Assembly: GCF_947494015.1 (NCBI RefSeq)
Contig: NZ_CANLTL010000013.1
Location: 62,001 to 126,000 of the forward strand
Source of the DNA: an uncultured Cellulomonas sp.
GTDB taxonomy: Bacteria > Actinomycetota > Actinomycetes > Actinomycetales > Cellulomonadaceae
Length of the DNA: 64,000 nt
Direction of reading: 5' to 3'
Shown: in pieces, positions 54,211 to 62,590 of the stretch
How the letters are laid out: every line of letters starts with the position of its first letter
Position numbering within the stretch: position 1 is the stretch's first letter
The notes under the pieces: model-generated
Databases searched by the model: none
Seen by the model: only the letters and a program-made list of their open reading frames with translations
Told to the model about the DNA's origin: nothing
Program-made: the position numbers and the translations under genes

Positions 54211-54305
54211 CGCCGGGGCGCCCGGACGGGTGCCCACGGGCGCCCGCCGACGGGCGCCGGACGGACGACGGTCGTCCGACGGGCGGCGCGAGGGGACGGG
54301 ACGCA

Positions 54306-55310
54306 ATGGCTGAGGGCCTGACGATCGGGTACGCGGCGGCGCTGGAGCAGTTCCACCCCACCGAGATCATCGGTCTCGCCGAGCTCGCCGAGTCCCACGG
54401 CTTCTCCGGGGTGATGGCCGCCGACCACTTCCAGCCCTGGGTGCCCGCGCAGGGCCAGAGCGCCTTCGTGTGGAACGTGCTGGCGGCGCTGGGGGAGCGG
54501 ACCCGCGGTGACCTCGGCCCCGGGGTCACCGCGCCGACGTTCCGCTGGCACCCGGCGATGGTCGCCCAGGCGTCGGCCACGCTGGCGGCGATGTACCCCG
54601 GCCGGCACTGGCTCGGGCTGGGCTCGGGCGAGGCGCTCAACGAGCACGTCGTGGCGGGGTACTGGCCCGAGGCTCCCGAGCGGATCAACCGCATGTTCGA
54701 GGCCATCGAGGTGATCACCAAGCTGTTCAACGCCTCGCTGGCGGGCAAGGACGTCAAGCACTCCGGGCAGTTCTACAAGCTGGAGTCGACCCGGCTGTGG
54801 ACCATGCCGGAGGTGGCGCCGGAGATCCTGGTCGCCACGGCGGGGCCGGTGACCGCCAAGCGCGCGGGCCGGCACGCCGACGGCCTGATCACCGTCGGCG
54901 CGCCGCTGGAGAAGATCGCCGGGCTGTTCGGCAAGTTCGCCGAGGGCGCGCGGGACGCCGGCAAGGACCCCGACACCATGCCGAAGGTGCTCCAGGTGCA
55001 CCTGTCCTGGGCCGAGACGGACGAGGCCGCACTGGCCAACGCGATGCAGCAGTGGCCCAACGGCGGCATGAAGTTCCCCAAGGGTGACATCCGGTCCCCG
55101 TTCGACTTCGAGCAGATGTCCAAGCTCGTGCGTCCGGAGGACTTCGCCGGGCGCATGGTCATCTCCGCCGATCCCGACCAGCACCGCGCCGAGCTGCAGA
55201 AGTACGTCGACCTCGGCTTCGACCGGATCTACCTGCACAACGTGGGACGCAACCAGCGCGAGTGGATCGAGACGTTCGGCCGCGACGTCCTGCCGAAGCT
55301 GGTGCGGTGA
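54306..55310 (+). CDS. F420-dependent dehydrogenase (Fgd/LLM family)
   Basis: A 334-residue TIM-barrel enzyme of the F420-dependent glucose-6-phosphate dehydrogenase family. It resembles mycobacterial Fgd1 in [55 protein letters not shown] and [17 protein letters not shown]. Some Fgd1 phosphate-binding residues are not clearly conserved, so a different alcohol or sugar substrate is possible. GAGGGGAC precedes the ATG. The stop codon overlaps the next gene by four bases, linking the enzyme to F420 biosynthesis. Confidence 0.87.
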   Translation: MAEGLTIGYAAALEQFHPTEIIGLAELAESHGFSGVMAADHFQPWVPAQGQSAFVWNVLAALGERTRGDLGPGVTAPTFRWHPAMVAQASATLAAMYPGRHWLGLGSGEALNEHVVAGYWPEAPERINRMFEAIEVITKLFNASLAGKDVKHSGQFYKLESTRLWTMPEVAPEILVATAGPVTAKRAGRHADGLITVGAPLEKIAGLFGKFAEGARDAGKDPDTMPKVLQVHLSWAETDEAALANAMQQWPNGGMKFPKGDIRSPFDFEQMSKLVRPEDFAGRMVISADPDQHRAELQKYVDLGFDRIYLHNVGRNQREWIETFGRDVLPKLVR

Positions 55311-56101
55311 GCGCAGGCTTCTGCGTCACGGCGCCCGACGGGCTGCCGGAGGTCGCCCCCGGCGACGACCTCGTCGACCTGCTCGCGGGCGCCCTGGCCC
55401 ACCTCGACCTGGCCGGGGGCCCGACGGCGCTCGCGGACGGCGACGTCGTCGTGGTGACCAGCAAGGTGGTGTCCAAGGCCGAGGGGCGGGTCGTCGCCGC
55501 CGCGGACCGCGAGCAGGCGATCACCGACGAGACCGTGCGCGTGGTCGCCAGCCGCCCGCACCCCGGCGGCGTGACGCGCATCGTGGAGAACCGGCTCGGC
55601 CTGGTGATGGCCGCCGCCGGGGTCGACGCCAGCAACACCCCCGAGGGCACCGTCCTGCTGCTGCCCGTCGACCCCGACGCGTCCGCGCGTGCGCTGCGCG
55701 CGGGCCTGGGACGGCGACTGGGCGTGCGGGTCGGCGTGATCGTCACCGACACCGCCGGCCGGCCGTGGCGGCAGGGGCAGACCGACATCGCCATCGGCGC
55801 CGCCGGCGTCGTCGTCCAGGACGACCTGCGCGGTCAGCTCGACGGGCACGGCCGGCGGATGGACGTGACCGTCGCCGCGGTCGCCGACGAGATCGCCGCC
55901 GCCGCGGAGCTCGTCAAGGGCAAGGTGGCCGGGCGGCCGGTCGCCGTCGTCCGCGGCCTGGCGCACCTGGTGACCGACGACGACGGACCTGGTGCCCGCA
56001 GCATGGTGCGGACGGGGCCGGACGACATGTTCGCCCTCGGCACCGCCGAGGCGTACGCCCAGGGGTGGCAGGACGCCCGGGACGGCGTCCGGCGGCGCTG
56101 A
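55307..56101 (+). CDS. cofE: Coenzyme F420:L-glutamate ligase (CofE/FbiB N-terminal type)
   Basis: Adds glutamate residues to F420-0 to make the mature cofactor. The 264-residue protein corresponds to the CofE domain only: [26 protein letters not shown] near the start, [24 protein letters not shown] with metal-binding residues, and [13 protein letters not shown]. Mycobacterial FbiB has an extra C-terminal nitroreductase-like domain, absent here. Translation starts at a GTG overlapping the stop of the F420-dependent dehydrogenase gene, so producer and user of the cofactor are coupled. No cofC, cofD or fbiC homologue is in the window. Confidence 0.9.
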   Translation: MSAGFCVTAPDGLPEVAPGDDLVDLLAGALAHLDLAGGPTALADGDVVVVTSKVVSKAEGRVVAAADREQAITDETVRVVASRPHPGGVTRIVENRLGLVMAAAGVDASNTPEGTVLLLPVDPDASARALRAGLGRRLGVRVGVIVTDTAGRPWRQGQTDIAIGAAGVVVQDDLRGQLDGHGRRMDVTVAAVADEIAAAAELVKGKVAGRPVAVVRGLAHLVTDDDGPGARSMVRTGPDDMFALGTAEAYAQGWQDARDGVRRR

Positions 56102-56114
56102 CCCGGCAGGTCGC

Positions 56115-56696
56115 TCAGCCGGCCGACTGCCGCGCCGCGGCCTTGGCAGCCCGCTTCGTCTCGCGGACCTCGCCCAGCGAGCGCTCGTCCACGACGTCGG
56201 CGATGGAGCGTCGCGCGCCGTCCTCGCCGTACGGCCCGGCGGCCTCGCGCCAGCCCGGCGGCGTCACGTCGCGCTGCTTGCCGAGCAGGGCGAGGAAGAT
56301 CCGCGCCTTCTGGTCGCCGAAGCCCGGCAGCGCCTTGAGCCGGCGCAGCACCTCCCGGCCGTCGGGATCCCCGTCCGTCCACAGCCGCGTCACGTCGCCG
56401 TCGAGGTCGTCCACCACGGCCCGGGCGACGGCCTGGACCCGGCCCGCCATGGAGCCCGGGTAGCGGTGCACGGCCGGGGGAGTCGCGCACAGGGCCGCGA
56501 AGGCCTCCGGGTCGGCGTCGGCGATCGCGGCGGGGGACAGGGTCCCCAGGCGCTGGGCGATCTTGTACGGCCCGGCGAACGCGGTCTCCATCGCGACCTG
56601 CTGGTCGAGCAGCATGCCGAGCAGGAGCGCGAAGGGGTCGTCGTCCAGGAGGCGGTCCGCCGCCTCGTCGCCCGTCATCCACAGCGTCGTCGCCAT
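56115..56696 (-). CDS. HhH-GPD base-excision-type protein
   Basis: A 193-residue protein of the helix-hairpin-helix GPD family, related to DNA glycosylases. PFALLLGMLLDQQVAMETAFAGPYKIAQRLG is the conserved N-terminal helix pair, and the hairpin motif is LKALPGFGDQKARIFLALLGK. The catalytic Lys/Asp pair of endonuclease III is not visible at the usual place, nor is a C-terminal iron-sulfur cluster. This matches an actinobacterial HhH-GPD subfamily annotated as base-excision proteins without defined activity. Start at the ATG at 56696. It converges on cofE. Confidence 0.82.
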   Translation of the reverse strand: MATTLWMTGDEAADRLLDDDPFALLLGMLLDQQVAMETAFAGPYKIAQRLGTLSPAAIADADPEAFAALCATPPAVHRYPGSMAGRVQAVARAVVDDLDGDVTRLWTDGDPDGREVLRRLKALPGFGDQKARIFLALLGKQRDVTPPGWREAAGPYGEDGARRSIADVVDERSLGEVRETKRAAKAAARQSAG

Positions 56697-56830
56697 GGCT
56701 CTCATCCCATCACGACCGCACGCGCCCGCGCGCCCGACATGGCAGGGTGCACCCGGACGCGCCGGCCCGGGCACCGGGCGGCGTACGCGCCGCCGGTGGC
56801 GGCGCTCGGACCAGGCAGAGGGAGCGGCAG

Positions 56831-57589
56831 ATGACCGAGGCAGCGCTGAGGGCGGTCGTGACCGGGGCGTCGTCGGGCATCGGCGCCGCGACCGTCCGGC
56901 GGCTGCGTGCGGAGGGCTGGGACGTGGTGGCGGTCGCGCGCCGCGCGGACCGCCTGCGGGCGCTTGCGGACGAGACGGGTGCCGACACCGTGGTCGCCGA
57001 CGTGACGTCCGACGACGACGTCGCCCGGCTCGTCGACGCCGTCACGTCCGGCGGCCCGGTGCACGCGCTGGTCAACAACGCCGGCGGTGCGCTGGGGACC
57101 GACCCGGTCGAGCGCGGCTCGCTCGACGACTGGCGCGCGATGTACGACGTCAACGTCCTCGGCACGCTGCGGGTCACCCAGGGTCTGCTGCCGGCGCTGC
57201 GGGCGACCGGACGCGGTGACGTCGTGGTCCTCACGTCGACCGCGGCGCACGACACCTACCCCGGCGGCGGCGGCTACGTCGCCGCGAAGCACGCGGAGCG
57301 ACAGATCGCGACCACGTTGCGGCTCGAGCTCGTCGGCGAGCCGGTCCGGGTCATCGAGATCGCACCGGGCATGGTCCGCACCGAGGAGTTCTCGCTGACC
57401 CGCTTCGGCGGCGACCAGGCCCGCGCGGACGCCGTCTACGCCGGCGTCGACGAGCCCCTGGTCGCGCAGGACGTGGCCGACGCGGTGGTGTGGACCCTGA
57501 CCCGTCCGCACCACGTGAACGTCGACTCGATGATCATCCGCCCCCGCGCCCAGGCCTCGAACACGCTGGTGGCGCGCTCGCACGCCTGA
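56831..57589 (+). CDS. Short-chain dehydrogenase/reductase
   Basis: A classical SDR of 252 residues. TGASSGIG (11-18) binds the cofactor, NNAGG follows, and the catalytic residues are Ser136, Tyr149 and Lys153 (YVAAK). Arg residues after the second strand (VARRADR) favour NADP. The sequence AEIAPGMVRTEEF-like and the VVWTLTRPHHVNVDSMIIRPRAQ end match the YdfG/serine-3-dehydrogenase branch, so the substrate may be a hydroxy acid. GGGAG precedes the ATG. A perfect 11-bp inverted repeat begins six bases after the stop. Confidence 0.9.
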   Translation: MTEAALRAVVTGASSGIGAATVRRLRAEGWDVVAVARRADRLRALADETGADTVVADVTSDDDVARLVDAVTSGGPVHALVNNAGGALGTDPVERGSLDDWRAMYDVNVLGTLRVTQGLLPALRATGRGDVVVLTSTAAHDTYPGGGGYVAAKHAERQIATTLRLELVGEPVRVIEIAPGMVRTEEFSLTRFGGDQARADAVYAGVDEPLVAQDVADAVVWTLTRPHHVNVDSMIIRPRAQASNTLVARSHA

Positions 57590-57594
57590 GGGTG

Positions 57595-57626
57595 ACCACC
57601 ATGTGGACGCTATCTCACATGGTGGT
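57595..57626 (+). promoter_or_regulatory. 11-bp inverted repeat enclosing a CTATCT core
   Basis: ACCACCATGTG (57595-57605) and its exact complement CACATGGTGGT (57616-57626) flank GACGCTATCT. It could terminate the SDR transcript. Equally, since CTATCTCA spans loop and right arm and also occurs before the ssu leader, it may be a regulator site for the downstream operon. Confidence 0.5.
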
Positions 57627-57656
57627 TGCCGGGTTCCCCGACCGGGTGACCTCTGC

Positions 57657-57662
57657 CACGCT
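57657..57662 (+). promoter_or_regulatory. Putative leaderless -10 element of the third leader peptide
   Basis: CACGCT ends six bases before the ATG at 57669. With no ribosome binding site present, leaderless initiation is likely. Confidence 0.4.
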
Positions 57663-57668
57663 CTGGCC

Positions 57669-57758
57669 ATGGCCACCCACGGACAGCACCGATCGCCGCG
57701 CGACCTCGTCGCCCCGCGAATGTGCATGTCCATGGCCATGGCGCGCTGCTGTCGGTAG
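57669..57758 (+). CDS. Cysteine-rich leader peptide of the FMN reductase-ABC operon
   Basis: A 29-codon ORF beginning MATHGQHRSPRDLVAPR and ending CMSMAMARCCR. It has Cys19 and the consecutive pair Cys27-Cys28 (TGC TGT), one codon before the stop. The final bases TGTCGGTAG are identical to the end of the cysK leader peptide. A -10-like hexamer sits at leaderless spacing. The next gene in the same direction, 316 bases away, is an SsuE-like FMN reductase. A role in cysteine-responsive attenuation is inferred and is the main evidence that this operon serves sulfur acquisition. Confidence 0.7.
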   Translation: MATHGQHRSPRDLVAPRMCMSMAMARCCR

Positions 57759-58074
57759 CCCCGCGCCCGCGGCACCCGCTGCCGCTGCCGCTGCCGTCGC
57801 CCCGCGCTGACGCCGAGCTCGCCTCGGTCGGCGGAGCGTGACGGCCGCCCGGCCGGCGTCCCCGGCCGGTGCACAGTTGCGGTGCACGGCCCGGTGCACG
57901 CGTCCGGCGCCCCACGGCGTCCGGCCGTGCCGCATCCCGCCGTACCCCCCCGCACCATCCCGGCGTCCGACGGCCTCGCCGAGGCCGACGCCACTCACCT
58001 GTCCCCTGGGTGCGCGACCCCGCGCGCTCTCTCTCCGGGCGTCCCTCGACGCTCACGAGACCGAAGGACCCACC

Positions 58075-58638
58075 ATGTCCCGCATCCTCGTCCTGACCGG
58101 CAGCCCCTCCTCCCGCTCGCGCACCTCCGCCCTCGCCCTGCACGTCGCCGACGACCTCGCCCTCGAGGGGCATGACGTCGAGGTCCTGCACCTGCGCGGG
58201 CTGCCGGCCCAGGCGCTGCTGCACGCCGACACCACCGACCCGGCCATCGCGGCCGCCGTGCGCGCGGTCATCGCCGCCGACGCCGTCGTCGTGGCCACCC
58301 CCATCTACAAGGCGTCCCTCTCCGGGCTGCTCAAGGTCTTCCTCGACCTCCTGCCGCAGGCGGCACTCGGCGGCAAGGTCGTCCTGCCGCTGGCGACCGG
58401 TGGCACCGTCGCCCACCTGCTCGCCATCGACTACGGGCTGCGTCCCGTGCTCAGCTCGCTCGGCGCGCGGCACGTCGTCGCGGGGCGGTTCGTCCTCGAC
58501 ACCCACATCGACCACCTCACCGGTGGCCCCGTCGTCGTCGACGAGGGCAGCCGGGAGTGCGTCGCGCGCACGGTCGCCGGGTTCCGCGACGCGCTGCGTC
58601 TCGTCGACGACGACGCCCGGGCGCTCGCGACGGCCTGA
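58075..58638 (+). CDS. NAD(P)H-dependent FMN reductase (SsuE-like)
   Basis: A flavodoxin-fold reductase of 187 residues that supplies reduced FMN to two-component monooxygenases such as the alkanesulfonate enzyme. LTGSPSSRSRTSALA is the flavin phosphate-binding loop, VVVATPIYKASLSGLLKVFLDLLPQ is the conserved substrate-face motif, and LATGGTVAHLLAIDYGLRPVL is characteristic of SsuE. GAAGGACCC precedes the ATG. It precedes an ABC transporter and lies downstream of a Cys-rich leader. The partner monooxygenase is not in the window and may follow the transporter. Confidence 0.9.
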   Translation: MSRILVLTGSPSSRSRTSALALHVADDLALEGHDVEVLHLRGLPAQALLHADTTDPAIAAAVRAVIAADAVVVATPIYKASLSGLLKVFLDLLPQAALGGKVVLPLATGGTVAHLLAIDYGLRPVLSSLGARHVVAGRFVLDTHIDHLTGGPVVVDEGSRECVARTVAGFRDALRLVDDDARALATA

Positions 58639-58923
58639 TCCCGCCGCGCCCGGCACACACCGCCGGGCCCGCGCCGACGCCCGTGGCGTCCGGCGCCGCG
58701 TCCCCCCGGACGTGACCAGCACCCCGCCCCCACCGCGGGGACCCGTATCGGCGCACGCCGGCGGGTCCCCGCGGCCCCGAGCGCGCCCCGGTGCGCCCGG
58801 GCGCGCCCGCCGGTGGCCGTCCCCGCCGCCCGGCCGGCGCCCCGCAGCACCCTCACCCTCTCCGCCCTCGGGCGACCACCCCACCCGGCGTCCCGTCGCC
58901 GACGACCACCACCTGGAGAACCG
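58639..58923. other. GC-rich interval between the FMN reductase and ABC genes
   Basis: No gene is supported in this 285-base stretch. It holds a perfect 13-bp inverted repeat (58733-58745 and 58762-58774, 16-base loop) and many GCGCCC-type runs. The repeat may reduce read-through between reductase and transporter. Confidence 0.5.
58733..58774 (+). terminator. 13-bp inverted repeat before the ABC substrate-binding gene
   Basis: CCGCGGGGACCCG pairs exactly with CGGGTCCCCGCGG across 16 bases. It lies 95 bases after the reductase stop and 150 bases before the next start. Confidence 0.5.
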
Positions 58924-60576
58924 ATGTCCGCCCACCGCACCCGCGCGGTCGCCACCGCCGTCGGCCTGCTCGCCCTGACCGCGTGCAGCACCGGCACCTC
59001 GGCCGGCACCTCGCCCCAGAGCTCCGCGTCCGCCGACGCCGGCACCCCCGTCCCCGGCGGGACCTTCCGCATCGGCACGAACGGCCAGGAGCCGACCTGC
59101 CTCGACCCGCACGGCAACGCCAGCACGCTCGGCCCGATCCTCACGGTGCCGTTCTCGGACTCGCTCGTGTGGCAGGAGGAGGACGGGACGCTCTCGCCCT
59201 GGCTCGCCCAGAGCTGGGACGTGTCCGACGACGGCCTCGTCTACACCTTCCACCTGCGCGACGGCGTGACCTTCACCGACGGCGCGGTGTTCGACGCCGA
59301 GGCGCTGAAGATCAACTTCGAGCACATGCTCGACCCCGCGACCAAGAGCCCGCTGTCGGCGTCGTACATCGCGCCGTACTCCTCCTCGCGCGTCGTCGAC
59401 CCGCTCACGCTCGAGGTCACGCTGTCCTCGCCCTACTCGGCGTTCCTCAACGTCCTGGCGCAGGGCTTCCTCGGGGTGATCTCGCCGCAGCAGATCACGC
59501 AGGCGCCCGAGACAATCTGCGAGGCGCCCATCGGCTCGGGGCCGTTCGTCGTCGAGCGGTGGAACAAGGGCCGCAGCGTCGAGTACACGAAGAACCCGGA
59601 CTACGCGTGGGGCCCGGGCGGCACGCACGAGGGCCCGGCGTACCTGGACAGCCTCGAGGTCGTATTCGTCACCGAGGACGCCACCCGGTACAGCGCGCTG
59701 GCGTCCGGGGAGCTCGACGCGATCGAGTTCGTCCCGCCGCAGAACTACGCCGCGGTCGAGGCCGACCCGCAGCTCGGCACATTCACCGAGTACCGCCCCG
59801 GCCACCCGTTCTCGCTGTGGTTCAACACCTCGCGGGCCCCGTTCGACGACGTCCGCGTCCGGCAGGCGCTCGTGGCGGCGGTCGACCGCCAGGCGATCGT
59901 GGAGAGCATCTCGTTCGGTCAGTGGGACGCCGCGGAGGGTTACCTCACGCCCTCGACGCCGGACTACATCGAGGACGTCGAGGGAGACCTCGGGTACGAC
60001 CCCGACCGCGCGAACCGGCTGCTGGACGAGGCGGGGTGGACCGAGCGGGACGCCGAGGGGTTCCGCACCAAGGACGGCGAGCGCCTGGTCGCCTACCTGC
60101 CGACGACGAACGCGGTGCCGCTGCGCATCCAGATCGCCGAGCAGACCCAGGCCGCGGCGCGCGAGGTCGGCGTCGACATCCGGATCGAGTACCCCGCACC
60201 GCAGGAGCTCGAGGAGCGCAGCGCCGCCGGCGACTACGACCTGAGCGCCGGACTGTGGTCGACCAACACGGCCGACGTGCTGTGGATCCGGTACAGCTCG
60301 GACAACATCACCACGCCCGAGCGGCGGGGCCTGAACGGCTCGTACCTGCGCGACGACCAGCTCGACGGGCTGCTGCAGAGCGCGCGCGAGACGACCGACG
60401 CGGACACCCGGCACGACCTGTACCGGCAGGCCCAGGAGCGGCTCGTCGAGCTCGCGCCGGGCATCCCGTTCTACAGCGACCCGCGTCCGGTGGCCTACCA
60501 GACGGACGTCCACGGGCTCGAGTACGCGCACGGGTACCTCGCGCCGTACGTCTTCGACGTCTGGCTCGACCGATGA
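58924..60576 (+). CDS. ABC transporter substrate-binding lipoprotein, dipeptide type (SBP_bac_5)
   Basis: A 550-residue extracytoplasmic receptor of family 5, which usually binds peptides, nickel chelates or sugars. The lipobox LLALTAC gives Cys21, followed by a Ser-Ala-Gly linker. Family features include LDPHGNASTLGPIL, LAQSWDVSDDGLVYTFHLRDGVTFTDG, GSGPFVVERWNKG and VRQALVAAVDRQAI. CTGGAGAA precedes the ATG, and the stop overlaps the permease start by four bases. The cargo is not recognisable. The leader peptide and the FMN reductase upstream suggest an organosulfur compound. Confidence 0.9.
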   Translation: MSAHRTRAVATAVGLLALTACSTGTSAGTSPQSSASADAGTPVPGGTFRIGTNGQEPTCLDPHGNASTLGPILTVPFSDSLVWQEEDGTLSPWLAQSWDVSDDGLVYTFHLRDGVTFTDGAVFDAEALKINFEHMLDPATKSPLSASYIAPYSSSRVVDPLTLEVTLSSPYSAFLNVLAQGFLGVISPQQITQAPETICEAPIGSGPFVVERWNKGRSVEYTKNPDYAWGPGGTHEGPAYLDSLEVVFVTEDATRYSALASGELDAIEFVPPQNYAAVEADPQLGTFTEYRPGHPFSLWFNTSRAPFDDVRVRQALVAAVDRQAIVESISFGQWDAAEGYLTPSTPDYIEDVEGDLGYDPDRANRLLDEAGWTERDAEGFRTKDGERLVAYLPTTNAVPLRIQIAEQTQAAAREVGVDIRIEYPAPQELEERSAAGDYDLSAGLWSTNTADVLWIRYSSDNITTPERRGLNGSYLRDDQLDGLLQSARETTDADTRHDLYRQAQERLVELAPGIPFYSDPRPVAYQTDVHGLEYAHGYLAPYVFDVWLDR

Positions 60577-61658
60577 GCGCCGCGCCCACGGTCGTCCCGG
60601 GTGCCGCCGACCGTGTTCACCCGGCCGCCGTGGCCGGCGCCGTACCCGCCGGCGTGCCGGCCGGCGTGCCGGCCGCGGCGACCCGACCCGCGTCACGCGC
60701 ACCGTCCCGGCGGACCCGGGCCGGCGGCGTCGTCCGCCGGCTCGGCGCCCGGGCGCTCGGTGCGGTCGGCGTGCTGTGGGGCGCGGCGACGCTGACGTTC
60801 CTCGCGCTCGTCCTCATCCCCGGCGACATCGCCTACGCGATCGTCGGCGGACCGGACGCCAATCCCTCGCCCGAGGTGCTCGCGCAGGTCCGCGCCGAGT
60901 ACGGGCTCGACCGACCGGTGGCGGAGCAGTACGGCGCCTACCTGCTGCGTCTGGCGACCGGGGACCTGGGCACGTCGTACCGGTTCCACGCACCGGTCAC
61001 GCAGCTCATCGGCGAGCAGGTCGGCCCCACCGTCGTCCTGGCGGCATCCGCCGCCGTCGTCGCGGTGCTCGGCGCCGTCGCCGTCGCGCTGGCCACCGCC
61101 GGCCGTCGACCGGCGGTCCGCGGGCCCGTGTCCGGGATCGAGCTCGTGCTCGCGTCGCTGCCGTCCTTCTGGCTCGGCATCGTGCTGCTCACCGTCTTCT
61201 CGTTCACGCTCGGCTGGTTCCCGGCCATCGGCGGCGAGGGCTGGCGCGGGCTCGTGCTGCCCACGCTCACCCTCGCGCTGCCGCTCGGCGCGGTGCTCGC
61301 GCAGGTCGCCCGGTCCGCGGTCGAGGAGGTGCTCGAGGAGCCCTTCGTCGTGACGGCCCGGGCGCGCGGCCTGAGCGACGCCGCGGTGCGCGTGCGGCAC
61401 GTGCTGCGCCACACCCTCGTGCCGCTGACCACCATGACCGGCTTCGTCGTCGGCGGGCTGTTCGGTGGCGCGGTGATCACCGAGACGCTGTTCAACCGCG
61501 CCGGCCTGGGACGCCTGCTGCTCTCGGCCGTCAACGCGAAGGACATGCCGGTCGTGCTCGGCCTCGTCCTGCTCTCGGCCGCCGTCTACGTCGTCATCAA
61601 CCTCGTCGTCGACGCCACCTACCCCCTCATCGACCCCCGCCTGCGGAGGACCTCATGA
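60573..61658 (+). CDS. ABC transporter permease, DppB type
   Basis: First permease of the dipeptide-type system, 361 residues. The first 50 residues are cytoplasmic with a VPAGVPAGVPA repeat. About six membrane helices follow, with RVRHVLRHTLVPLTTMTGFVVGGLFGGAVITETLFNRAGLGRLL as the conserved ATPase-contact and membrane segment. EYGLDRPVAEQYGAYLLRLATGDLGTSY is the typical DppB periplasmic loop. Overlaps of four bases on both sides show tight coupling. Confidence 0.92.
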   Translation: MSAAPTVVPGAADRVHPAAVAGAVPAGVPAGVPAAATRPASRAPSRRTRAGGVVRRLGARALGAVGVLWGAATLTFLALVLIPGDIAYAIVGGPDANPSPEVLAQVRAEYGLDRPVAEQYGAYLLRLATGDLGTSYRFHAPVTQLIGEQVGPTVVLAASAAVVAVLGAVAVALATAGRRPAVRGPVSGIELVLASLPSFWLGIVLLTVFSFTLGWFPAIGGEGWRGLVLPTLTLALPLGAVLAQVARSAVEEVLEEPFVVTARARGLSDAAVRVRHVLRHTLVPLTTMTGFVVGGLFGGAVITETLFNRAGLGRLLLSAVNAKDMPVVLGLVLLSAAVYVVINLVVDATYPLIDPRLRRTS

Positions 61659-62590
61659 GCACGTCCGTCCGGACCCCGTCGACGCCGACCGCCGGCGGCG
61701 CCAGCGCCGACAGCGCCGCCGGAGCCACCCCCGACGCGGCCGCCGGGACGCCGTCGGCCCCGGCGTTGCGGACGGTGCGCCGGTCGCAGGTGCCGCCGAG
61801 CGTCGCCCTGGCCGCGCTCGCGCTGCTCGTCGTCGTCGCGGCGGCCGCGTTCCCCGATGCGCTGGCCCCGCAGGACCCGCTGGCCGTCGACCCCACCCAG
61901 ACCCTCGCCCCGCCCAGCGGCGCGCACCTGCTCGGCACGGACGAGAACGGGCGTGACGTGCTCAGCCGCATCGTCCACGGCACCCGCAACTCGCTCCTGC
62001 TGGGGTTCGGCGCGATCGCGATCGGCCTGGTCGCCGGGACCGCGCTCGGGCTGCTGGCCGGGCTGGGCAACCGCGTCGTCGACGCGCTGCTCATGCGCAC
62101 GATGGACGTCGGCCTGGCGTTCCCCGAGCTGCTGCTCGCGCTCGTCGTCATCGCGATCGCCGGCGGCGGCACCCGCAACGCCCTGCTCGCGATCGGCATC
62201 GCCAGCACGCCGAGCTACGCCCGGCTCGTGCGGGCCCAGACGCTGGGCGTCCGCCGGGCCGGGTACGTCGAGGCCGCCCGGGCGACCGGCCTGTCGGAGA
62301 CCGCGGTCGTGCTGCGGCACGTCCTGCCGAACGCCGTCAAGCCGGTGCTCGTGCTCGCCACCATTGGGATCGGCACCGCCACGGTCGCGGGCGCCGCGCT
62401 GAGCTTCCTGGGCCTGGGCACCACCCCACCGACGCCCGAGTGGGGCTCGATGCTCTCGACGGCTCGCAACTTCGTCGAGCTGTCCTGGTGGTACGGGCTG
62501 TTCCCGGGCCTGGCCATCACCGTCCTGGTGCTCAGCACGTCCGTGCTGGGCCGCCACCTGCAGCGCCGAGCCGAGGAGGGCGTCCGATGA
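61655..62590 (+). CDS. ABC transporter permease, DppC type
   Basis: Second permease, 311 residues. After a Ser-Thr-Ala-rich start come about six membrane helices. LLGTDENGRDVLSRIVHGTRNSLLLG is the DppC signature, EAARATGLSETAVVLRHVLPNAVKPVLV is the ATPase-contact loop, and SFLGLGTTPPTPEWGSMLSTAR is the conserved ending. GGAGGA precedes the ATG. It overlaps both neighbours by four bases. Confidence 0.92.
   Translation: MSTSVRTPSTPTAGGASADSAAGATPDAAAGTPSAPALRTVRRSQVPPSVALAALALLVVVAAAAFPDALAPQDPLAVDPTQTLAPPSGAHLLGTDENGRDVLSRIVHGTRNSLLLGFGAIAIGLVAGTALGLLAGLGNRVVDALLMRTMDVGLAFPELLLALVVIAIAGGGTRNALLAIGIASTPSYARLVRAQTLGVRRAGYVEAARATGLSETAVVLRHVLPNAVKPVLVLATIGIGTATVAGAALSFLGLGTTPPTPEWGSMLSTARNFVELSWWYGLFPGLAITVLVLSTSVLGRHLQRRAEEGVR

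Larger units (their letters stand above)
57590..58074. other. Gene-poor interval with leader peptide between the SDR and FMN reductase genes
   Basis: This 485-base interval contains an inverted repeat (57595-57626), a CTATCTCA box, a cysteine-rich leader ORF and about 316 bases of GC-rich leader before the reductase. That leader holds a GCTGCC tandem repeat (about 57778-57797), a CGGCCTCG/CGAGGCCG hairpin (57971-57987) and duplicated CGGTGCAC strings. No other gene is supported. Confidence 0.7.

Noticed and set aside
51333-54305. A reading frame of over 1,300 codons running through the antisense of valS into the F420 dehydrogenase gene
   Set aside because: It is the plus-strand shadow of valS, without family matches before 54306. 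The real start is the ATG at 54306 with a ribosome binding site and the expected Fgd N-terminus.
54114-54305. T-box riboswitch before valS
   Set aside because: The interval is too short, and I see neither a T-box core sequence nor a specifier hairpin.
58431-60702. Minus-strand frames opposite the SBP_bac_5 and permease genes
   Set aside because: Arg-, Val- and Gly-rich shadow translation; the plus-strand genes are supported by motifs, ribosome binding sites and four-base overlaps.
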